A DNA stretch of 64,000 nt from Mactra quadrangularis (lineage: Eukaryota > Mollusca > Bivalvia > Venerida > Mactridae). Within the stretch, counting starts at the first letter, position 1. Each line of letters begins with the position of its first letter. Position numbers and translations under genes: made by a program. Under the pieces are notes generated by a model. That model worked only from the letters and a program-made list of their open reading frames with translations, had not been told where the DNA came from and did no database searches. Location: the NCBI GenBank assembly GCA_025267735.1, contig CM046304.1:16678001-16742000 (forward strand), given 5' to 3'. Of this stretch, positions 1 through 10,300 are shown piece by piece.

Positions 1-481
1 ACCTAATGTTTTCATCATTATTGCCTGAAGGATATATAGATACATGTACCTGGCAATATTCAAACAACCAGTTGCCCAACTCCGGACATACACCAATCTG
101 ATAACCTTAGTTTTCTTTTAGAAAACCTGATTAACAAAATATAACAACAAAGTTAAAGAGTTAATCATTATTTATATTGCATGAGTCAAATGATTATATA
201 AAAACAATTATCACATAATTAAGTAAAATACTAATGACATAACAAAATATTAAATTGTACCATGCTAGAGTATCAGGGATATAATACTGCACTCATAAAA
301 CCTTGTCTTCGAGCCTATTTAAGACTTTAATGGCACATGGTAGTGTTCACTTAGGACTTAAAAGGTCATGATTAGATCCCTGTTTCAGGTCATGATTTTA
401 TTAGAATACACTTAAATGGAGTTAAATCATTGTCATACAAATAAGTATTCCTTGCAAGTGTTTTAATACTTTTTTTGTTTT

Positions 482-780
482 TGTTGGGTTTAATGCCATA
501 GCAACACATTGTATAGGTCATATAACGACGGTCATTCAACCAACTCACTGTTCCTGGAAAGGCTAAATCTCTAGATTTAGCTGTTAACCAACTACTAAGC
601 ACATACTTTCGTCAGTTACTGACAACTGCCCTACATAATAAAGAATCATTGGTAGGAGAGGGAATGACCATAGAAATAATTATATAACCAATCTCTACTC
701 AAGTATGCCCCACCCGGGAATCTAACCCACGACCACTCGATCAGTAAACTTGCCTGCTACCAACTGAGCTAGCCGGGCAG
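482..780 (-). repeat. SINE family A copy
   Basis: On the minus strand: tRNA-like head (GAGCTAGCCGGGC region with A box-like 'tagctcagttggtag' and B box), body, and the tail 'gttgggtttaat'. A perfect 10-bp target duplication TTTAATACTT flanks it (462-471 and 782-791). Confidence 0.85.
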
Positions 781-1208
781 CTTTAATACTTATTTAACTC
801 AACTAAACAACCAATCAGCCGTCTGCCCAACATGAGGGGTAGGTCAAAGCGATCATATAATTCAAAAAGTGAAAAGAGCTTTACTTAATACTTATCATTC
901 ACTTACCCAACTTATCCTTTCTACATTAACCTGCTCAGCATATTATCAAAAATCTTTTGAAGATTAAATAATAAAATATAGAGGGATTTATGACAAAATT
1001 CAGTCTTAAGATTGGTGATAATATGGACCCCTGAAGAACAAGCACTTAAAATATTCCAATCATATGAGAGATACATTATCATGTGACTAGACATAACAAC
1101 AATCATACTTTAAATTCCTGATAAAAATGTTAGAAAAAGAAAAAAATACAATTTACAAAATACCGTACAGCTCTGCTATACATGTACAGACAATCTTGGT
1201 TATAACAA

Positions 1209-1402
1209 AATCACCTTTTGAAGATTTTTATTACCAAAATGCTTGATTTGAAGATTTTATTTCCCAAATGCTTGATTTAAAGATTTTTATTTCCCAAATG
1301 CTCAATATGAAGGTTTTTCTTTCCCAAATGCCCAATTTGAAGTTTTTTATTTCCCAAATAATTAATATGAAGGTTTTTACTTCCCAAATGCTTGATTTGA
1401 GA
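1209..1402. repeat. Minisatellite, ~30-bp unit
   Basis: About six units of 'atttcccaaatgcttgattt' plus 'gaagatttt', imperfect. Open in one frame over five units, which only reflects the unit length being a multiple of three. Confidence 0.85.
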
Positions 1403-1674
1403 AAAAAGGCAAACAGTCTGAATTATATGTATAGTCCATTTTCTCAACTGTCAAAGTTTGAATAATTTCACAGTGACTTGACTATACCTATTGCAATATC
1501 ATGATTGTTAGACAATGTAGACAACATGAAATCACAGACTTATGTATACCTGACAATCGTAACCAAATAAATTGAAATAACATGATGTTATAATACAATG
1601 TATACCAAGATACTACATGGTACATAGAATATTAATCAACAAATGAAGATACATTATTTGATAAAATAAATATG

Positions 1675-1778
1675 CATATGTTACAGGCAATTTGTAAATT
1701 AAGGCAATTATAAAATGCCTAAAAATTGCAGGCATTTTACAAATTGCCTAAATTTACAAATTGCCTGTAACACATATA
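1675..1778. repeat. Near-perfect hairpin
   Basis: The arm 1681-1720 is inverted at 1730-1770 with about two mismatches, around a 9-base loop. The arm itself contains an internal repeat (aggcaatttgtaaat). Confidence 0.85.
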
Positions 1779-1928
1779 TTGATTAGAATCATATTATTAC
1801 CGGTAAATACAAAAATTGAGGTAAAAAATATTTAATGCAGGTTGTGTTTACTATACCATCATTTTCAACAGGAAGAACATTAATGTCTTCCTACATATTA
1901 TTGACAACATTAAACATGCACTGTATAC

Positions 1929-1973
1929 ATAGTCGTGAATTTCTGTATGAAATCTCCCTAAATTCACGACTAT
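1929..1973. repeat. Short inverted repeat
   Basis: ATAGTCGTGAATTT at 1929-1942 is inverted at 1960-1973. Confidence 0.7.
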
Positions 1974-2011
1974 ATTACTTTAAGGTTTAGAAATAGGACA
2001 CAAAGAGACAT

Positions 2012-2090
2012 CTAAGGACTTGGTGTAGTGGAAAAACGTACCACCTCACAATCAAGAGCCTACGGGTTCGATCCCATATAAGACCTTATT
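2012..2090 (+). repeat. tRNA-like SINE head
   Basis: TGGTGTAGTGG and GGTTCGATCCC have the spacing of pol III A and B boxes, but no full cloverleaf can be folded. Confidence 0.5.
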
Positions 2091-2358
2091 TTTTGCAGTT
2101 TAAACATAATCGGTACATGCTTTACAAATAATTGTTAAAACGACGGCGCACTGATTCCATGTTTTTTTTAAAAAAGACCTTTTTATTTTATTACACACAT
2201 AATGGGCGTTTTCATTTATGAAAGTCCTTCAGTCTTTAACCATGTCACAAAATTATAATAAAATATGAATAAAGAAAAAAGTATGATAATAAAGAGAAAA
2301 CAAATGTCATTAAATGATACATAATTATTATTCAGTCAATAAGTAAAAGTAATAAGTA

Positions 2359-3267
2359 CAGTCAAACCTGTCTATAGCGGTCAGCTAAGGGACTGGCTGA
2401 AAGTGACCACTATAGACAGGTGACCACTATATACAGGGTCTCTTAAAACAAACAAATAAATAAAATACATACAGGAAAAGTCTTTTATGTATAAATGCTT
2501 TTTCATCACAATAATTATAATATAGTCGTATATAAACATGATATTTCATTTTAAATAAAAATTAATGTTAAGACATAATATTCATTGGACAATGAATTGT
2601 ATTGGAAATGAAATTATAAATCAAGCTATTTTAGTATTTAGCTAAAAAAGTTAGCCATTTCTTCTGACTTGATGTATTGTCAAACCGCATATCCACAGTT
2701 GCACTAATTGCTATGGAAATATTCAATAACTTGTTATTTTCCACTTGAAAAGCATATTCATATAAAGATATTGTTGGCCATGTCGACGAAAAATCATAAC
2801 TAACTGCAAAGCAAATAATTTCAATACAAAAATATCTCGTATGTTGAGAAAAATAATCTTAATATAATCGTGCATAAACATTAAAATTATCTTATTTGAT
2901 ACATAATTTTCACTCAATCTTGTTTGTTAGAACACACAAACATCTCTTTAACAGATTAACCAACAATAATTGTCATAATCTATTGCAGTAATATGTTTTT
3001 CACGCCTTTAGCGTGATTAAATGTTTACATTCTGTCAGCTGTTGACGGTGATCGTTATTTTTACACATCTGTGAAAATTACTTGATCCGGTCAATTGACC
3101 GCTATACGACGCAAATCGGTCGGAAACTAGTGACCGCTGACCGCGTTGAAGAGGGTCACGCTATATAAAGGGTCAAATTAGAACAAAACTGTTTGGGAGG
3201 ACCCTGAACTGACCGTAATGGACAGGGTCACGCTATATAGAGGTGACCGTTAATACAGGTTCCACTG
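2359..3267. mobile_element. Non-autonomous Tc1/mariner-type element
   Basis: Terminal inverted repeats of about 25 bases (CAGTCAAACCTGTCTATAGC against CAGTGGAACCTGTATTAACG), flanked by TA on both sides. Subterminal blocks 'gtgaccgctatag' are repeated. No transposase frame inside. Confidence 0.75.
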
Positions 3268-3312
3268 TAAGTCATAGTGTTGCTACTACGTTACTAGTGT
3301 TAGCAAAATTAC

Positions 3313-3375
3313 AAAAAATATCAACCTGTGCGGGAATCGAACCTGGGTCAGTACTTTACCTCTGCACCACAAACC
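3313..3375 (-). repeat. tRNA-like SINE head
   Basis: The minus strand reads GTGGTGCAGAGGTAAAG, then GGTTCGATTCCCG: an A box-like and a perfect B box, but too short for a tRNA. Confidence 0.5.
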
Positions 3376-4032
3376 GTTTGATATAATACACTCGTTACAT
3401 TTTTATCCATACCTTGTATTGTCACTCATTTTATACAACTAAACTTGACGAACGTATACATACTAATCCGTAAATCGATACGGAAACTAATGAAGTGCAC
3501 GTTTAATGTTGTCAAATAATAGTTAAATATCTGTTGATCAATAATTTATTATTTTGCCTCATTAAACTATGTCTACACAATTACAATGACAAATTTTACA
3601 AAAACTTTTCACACTGTGGTCAATGACATACTGAACAACATGGCACTTTTCGACACAGATATACTTTGGACAACACAATTGGGATACAACTTTAAGACTC
3701 CCCCCTCCCCTGCTTCAAATGGCCAAGTATTATCAACATATACATTGAAACATGACCAGCTGTCTTTTTAATTTAAACGCTTGCTAACCTATATTTACTT
3801 AATTAAACACTTTATCAAAAACAGTATTTCATACTAGTACAATGTCTCAAACATCAAGTTTCAATGTAGTTCTGACTTTATTTCAAAAGAATCCATATTC
3901 CATAAAATTTAAATTTTCCACAGAACGGGTGTTCAAACTACTTTCGTTCTTCTATGAAGTCCGAGGTAAATTAGCATAAAAATCATCAAGGAGTTCCAAA
4001 TGGTCATATTTAACCAATAAAGATGAATCTAT

Positions 4033-4098
4033 GGCTCAGCACAAAACTAGTCAACATCCATCTTTATTTACATAAAGTAAGACTAGTTTTTGCTGACC
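4033..4098. repeat. Hairpin, 'gctcagcacaaaac' family
   Basis: GGCTCAGCACAAAACTAGTC is inverted at 4081-4098. Related hairpins occur at 8221 and 12036. Confidence 0.65.
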
Positions 4099-4290
4099 CA
4101 ACGAAATATACATAATTGAACTTAATAAGACAAAAGCCATCAGTTATATACATGTAGATTTATATCCTTTAAAAAGGAGAGTTAATGTTTATGTCATGAT
4201 TTATAAATATAATAAGTAATATTATAGAAAACAAAAATGTTAATTTCCCACAGTTAACAGTTGACCAGTAAAACTGTCGTCATAGCAACA

Positions 4291-4338
4291 TTATTTTGAA
4301 AACAGATTCATCACAGATGTCTCTGGAGCAAATAGTAT
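4291..4338 (-). CDS. ALDH3: ALDH3 candidate terminal exon following tail-anchor exon b
   Basis: A strong acceptor (CTCTTTTTTGTTTTTCAG) precedes 15 codons, [15 protein letters not shown], and TAA, in phase 0 with exon b. The first residues lengthen the hydrophobic segment to [20 protein letters not shown], a better membrane span. Support comes from splice signal and phase only, since tails of this family are not conserved. A possible AATAAA (tttatt on the plus strand) lies at 4062-4067. Confidence 0.55.
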   Translation of the reverse strand: MLFAPETSVMNLFSK

Positions 4339-7300
4339 CTGAAAAACAAAAAAGAGCAAAGATTTATAAAGTTCATACAAAAACAACAAACATGTTTATG
4401 TAAACAATAAAATGAACTATAGTGCGTACAAGAAAACAAAACGTGTTTGGGTAAACATTAGAAATTTGACCATTCATTTCTGGGGTAGGCAGTAATGAAA
4501 ATAAAATGTGTGTAATTCATTTTAACAAAATTAGCATGATGGATACCACCATTTGTTGGAAAATCATGCTTGTAATGATAAAAATCTTTTCCATTACATT
4601 AACAACTAAGATTCTCGTAAAACATAGTACATATTTATGTTATTGTCATCCTGAGCGTCTCTCGTCGTGGGTTAGTTTATTCTATTGTTATTATAAACAG
4701 TGTTTTGCTTTTTGGTTGAACTATAATCCAGGACAGAGAATGCTCAGGATGACTACATGTATAAAATATAATAATATACAATGTAGTGTTATTTCAACAT
4801 GTTTTATATGAGTGCCTTGTTAGTGTAAAGTAGAGCCTTTTTATTATTATGAGCATGATTGACAAAGGGGTGGTGGCTTGTCTGCCTTACTAATAAACTG
4901 TACAACCTCAATTTTTAGTTCTGCAGTACCTTTGGAATGAATTGGTTTATTTTAATGTTTACACAAACATGTCATGTTATTTTGTATGACATATACACTG
5001 TACATTATCAATTTATAAATAAAACATTACAAAACAGATAATGTTGCAAATAACATTACCAACATAATCAAGACTTGAAATTACAGATAAGTTTAGCATA
5101 CAGGATTAGCATTTGCGATTAGAAAAAAGACATTGGCACGTAAACTCTGTGCCAAAGTCAGACATGGAAATCTGATATCAGTGCTTAAAAATCCTGAGTA
5201 AATGGTGTAAAAAGTTTACAATTGAAGAAGATTTAACTGAAGTTGAAGGTGTATATCACTGAAGGTGATGAATAATCACACATGAAAATCATAGATGACA
5301 TTAACCTTTCACCGACTAACCGCTGAATATATTGGAGGTTATCTTATAATCCACATTCCTACAAAGTATGATTTCTCTAGGCCTAATAGTTGTCGAATTA
5401 TCATGCTGGCGCCAATTTTGTAAATATTCGCCTAGAAATTTATAAAAGGGAATCTGCTGACCATGTCCAACGTTTTTACAAAATATGAAAACTTAAGGCC
5501 AAATAGTTTTAGTAATCATGTGGACAACAAGTAGCTAACTGGCGAACAGACAACATGCGCTATACTATCATACAATCCAAAGCAAAATTCAACTTGTTTA
5601 ATGACACACAGTTATAATACATTTTTAATACATAAAAACCACATGATAACCCAAAAATGTCCTTAAATTTGAATGGGCATAATTATATATATTTTTTAAG
5701 TTTATGTAAAAAGAGTTGACGCTTATTGAAAAGGGGACAAGTTTTGGATATCAAAAAATGCTTAAAGACAACTTAATGAAAGACCATTTCCGGTATATTT
5801 AAATACACAGCAGACGCAATATGATCACCAAAACTCGACAAGAGCAGCATGACTCAGGTGAGCTAAGATATTATCTGTGACATGTTAATGAATCTAACCT
5901 TAATTATCTTCAACATTAATGAACCATCACTTTTCTTTTCTTTTATAGTTTACTCTTAAATAAAAAACAAGAGATCTATGTAGCCTTTACATGCTCACCT
6001 GAATTTTTTTAATCCAAAAACCTCCTAGATTTTGATAATGGACTATTTCATGAAGGTCTGTTAAGGGTAAATTTACTAGACCTTATTTAATACCATTTCA
6101 TAATTTTATGTACTCTTATACAAGTCCATTTTGGAAAATGTAACAACCCTAGGGGTGTTAAATAGAAAATATGCCATACATACTAAAATGTAAACCAGCA
6201 AAAAACTTATTTTGCAAAAGTAAAATAATGATGCAGCTACGATAGCTAGCATGTTTTGTCTTTTGAATATGAACCAATGATTGACATAATTTGAAAATGA
6301 TTGCCCATACTAACAGTAATTGGTCATTAATTCATTCTTGTACCTAGAGAAATGAAGTTTCTAGAATTAAAACCTTGAAATTGACTAAGTACAATAATAT
6401 TACAGACAATAAGCATTATTAAAAAGACAATACAATATAAGGAAAATGGAGAAAGGATTATATTCTACAAAGGTATACAGGTACAGAGTTAAGTACAATT
6501 ATAAACACAATATACATGCATAAACAAGAGCAGTGCAAGAATGGCATGCTTGACTTAAGGTGATATGATTTATAGCAAGTTGTAATTTAAAACAAAAGAG
6601 CTTTGAACACAGGGCTTGTCAGTGGTAAAAAACACAGGTAACTAGCTCGATGATACTCTCATTCATTATAATGGTACATCAAGCTAGAGAGACCTGTGGC
6701 TAATTAAGTAGGTGTAGTTCTGATGGAAATGTAATAAATTTCAAAAACAAAGCCAACACCAATCTTAAAGTGATAACAAACAGTATACTCGAACCCCATT
6801 GTATCGATCTATCCATTGTATCCTGCTATTTATTGATCTCGCGATATTTTGATTGCAACGCCACCTGCCGATTGTTTACAACATTAACTAGGTCAAATTT
6901 ATTGTTGCATGACTTTTGATAGAATTTTACGATGGAAACATGTCTATAGTAGCATTTTTTGCATGATTTCTCCAGATATCCTCGTTTTTCTGCATGTTTC
7001 TGAAAGTTTCTTGTGTAAGATCCTATAAAACCCACCTCTGATGTCTTAATCAACTTCCCTTTAAATGATTAATAATATTTTAAGAGAGAGGGACTCTGTC
7101 AGTAAGTCAACAGTTGTAAGCACTAAAACAACTCTGGCCTTCCATATTTGTGAACTGTTTTCCCACAATGCATCGATAAAATGGCGTGACGTAATATTTC
7201 CCTCAGACTTGCCCCCCTTGTGTATATTGACAAGTTATTTGCCGAAATTAAAACTTATTGAAGAAACTTTGATGTAACTGGATTAAATGGACATTAAAGA

Positions 7301-10300
7301 CAATTGAAATGCAGAAATAACAAGATAAATGGTTTATTTTGTTTTGAAATTTGATGTTTACAATCAAAGTAGATCGATACAATGGGGTTCCAGGCTAACT
7401 TCCCATTTTCCTTGAAGGAGTCAAGCTCAATAAAGAAGGTGAAAGGATGTATTGCACAATTTCCTACTTAGTTGATTTTGAACATTTACAATAGAGCTGT
7501 ATACATATATCTGCTCAGTTACAGTTTCAATTCAGCCAAAGAAAACCTCCAAAGCAAAAAACATAAGCAGCCATAAAAGTTTATACTAGCCACTACATAC
7601 TAGGTGATTTCATATAATATTTAATTAAATTATTACCTTCAGAATAACAGCAAAAATAGTTCCAAAAATAAAGTAAGGAATCAGTGAAGATGAGCCACTT
7701 TTCAACTTCTTTGTTGTTAGCCATTTTACAGAACTCTCTTTTTTAGAGGTAAACGGTGGATATCGCACACTGTGAAATACAATATAAAACAATTGTCAAA
7801 CAAAACTCACATCCAATCCAAATTTCCCAAATTTGTAAGCCTCATGTGCAGCCAGGAACCAAAACACTGACAAACCTTGATAGTTCACAGGGGTCAACAT
7901 TAAAGGTTGTTTGATAGCCCCTGATGGCCTATATTTGAGATCAGACAAATTGTTAGTGCAAGGAACATTTGGTAATGGCAAGTGATAGGTAAAGTTAATT
8001 GTCAAACTGAGCAACATTCTTTAAAAATTAATGTGGAAACATTTGGTTCAAGCAGGTGAAATATATAGTTGATGAAAGGGCAACCTACTTAATGTTGAGC
8101 CCTGGATCAAGATTTATCAACTATTGGTCTAACATTGCCAGCAAAACCTGAGATTTCCTGAACCCTGTGTGCAACCCTTTACCTTAATAAGCGAAAAGTC
8201 AAGGAGAGAGTGTCTCGCTGGTTCAGCACAAAACGGTCATAACTCAATATAAGAAAAGAGTAAGTTATGACCGTTTTGTGCTGAACTCATGATCTGTATG
8301 ATAGATGAAGATTTCTTCCAGATAATGAAAGCTGTCAGAGCAATTAAGTATACAATGAGGTATCTCCAAGTTATCAATTTAACTATTTTTTATAAAGACA
8401 GAATGCAATTCCGAATTTCCGGCTCAATCAAGCTTCCAAATCAATTTTAGAACAAATGGGTAATATATCTCAAATTTTGAACAATTATATTGATATTTAA
8501 GGCCAAACAATCTTGTGTTAAGGTCAACCAAACCCTACCTAGCCATTCATGCCAACACTAGATGATTTTTAGTGTAAAATCATATTTTTCACACATATAA
8601 AGTTCAGGGTTTTATCAAAGTTTAAAAAGGATTTTACCACAAGGAATATTGATTTGAAGAGTACTAATGAAAATCGTAATTGGTTCAGTTAAGAAAATGC
8701 TTGGAGTCACCCTACCAAATTTTTTACAGAAAACAGAAGATTCTTTGTTTTGGCCTAATCTACTGAACATTACATTGTCCTTCAATACTGCATAATTTAT
8801 TATCATTTCATTAGTAAAACAGCTGTTTATTATTTATAATCCATCAATCAAACAACTTTTATGATAAAAAATATGGATGTAACTAGCTTTCAGCATATTG
8901 CTTACAGAAATAAATAAATATACATTTGTATAAAAATGAATATATCAAAATTTGTAATATTTATCATCCTTCAACTAAAAATTAACATAGATAAAACTAA
9001 AATTGACGCCCCATGATAACTCTGTAATCTAATAAGTTTATTATCAACACAATTAATTGCTTCAAAATATGTATTTGACCACAGGCATGGGTCCAGAATA
9101 TCTCTTCTCAAAATAAACCTCTAGAGTAGACAAAGAAAATGAATTTTCCCTACAAAATTAAGAAAATAACTTCCAGCTTTAATATCTTATATTGCAGGTT
9201 GCGTGCAAGACTGTAGTAACTTGCTCTTTAATGCAATTCACTCACTACAGTCTTGCAGACAACCCTCGATATTAAGTAAAAATTAAGTCAATTCAAATAT
9301 TAACTACACAAGAGACATGAATATCAATTAATTCCAAGTTCAATATACTACCGGTACTTCTTATATTATCATATCAGTCTGGGACAGAATAAAAATATTT
9401 GATTCCTGTACCTTATAATTAATAGTTTCAATAAATAACTTTTATGTCTTGTGCCACATTTACATATACTTGTTCATAGAAAACCATAGGGGGCCAGCAC
9501 AGTTTTGAGACAGAAACACTGTACATGTATTGAGGGTTGCCAGCAAGACTGCAGTAAGCGCATAGTAAAGAGCAGGTTACCACAGTCTTGCGGACAACTC
9601 TCAAAATAAACAGTGTATACATAAGGTATAGTACTAAGAATATGGTAATTTTTTACCATATGTTCTAATATTGACCAGTTTCCCCAAGATAAATAATTTT
9701 ATTCTCCAATATAAATCATTCTATTACAAAGGTTAAAATACACTGCTTACGAAAGAAACTGCTGTTTGATACCCTACATTTAATAATAGTTTTAACATTG
9801 CTCTAACAGCTTTATCAATCTGATAAAAATCTCCAGAAATATAGAACTAGATAAAAATAGGATCAAATAATTTAATAAAGAAAAAGATATTGAAGATACA
9901 GTAAAGTTTTGATATAAAGAACACCACAGCCTTAGCAAAATTGTGTGATTTTTTATAATTTTTAAGTCCAAAATGCTTAATTTGAAAAGAAAAAGGTCCC
10001 TACTTAAGAATGTTCTGCGAGAATGTACAAAGTCTTTAAGACAATATATTTTGTTGGTTCTGAAAGTGGAAACTTTACTGTATACATACATAGCTTGTTC
10101 ATATTGTCTAGAAACAGGGACTACATTTTGAGCATCAATGAATAATTACTATTAGCTACAATGTAGCAGTTTAACTTTATTATATTGACCAAATTCTTCA
10201 CAAACACATGTGAAAATTGGCACTAATTTGCCAACTTCAAAATGCTATAACTTTTTGTCTGTAATAGAATATCTTAAAACTTTAAAGTGTTCTAACCATA

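Larger units (their letters stand above)
1..4290. other. 3' flank of ALDH3: repeats, no gene recognised
   Basis: Holds a SINE A copy, a 30-bp minisatellite, two hairpins, a 900-bp mariner-type element and tRNA-like heads (each listed separately). Apart from the ALDH3 3' UTR near 4000-4290, no coding potential is seen; open frames are short and low in complexity. Confidence 0.6.

Noticed and set aside
6826..7053. Cys/Lys-rich 75-codon frame inside the 6791-7390 element
   Set aside because: Looks zinc-finger-like at first (C..C....H) but lacks proper spacing and any partner exon.
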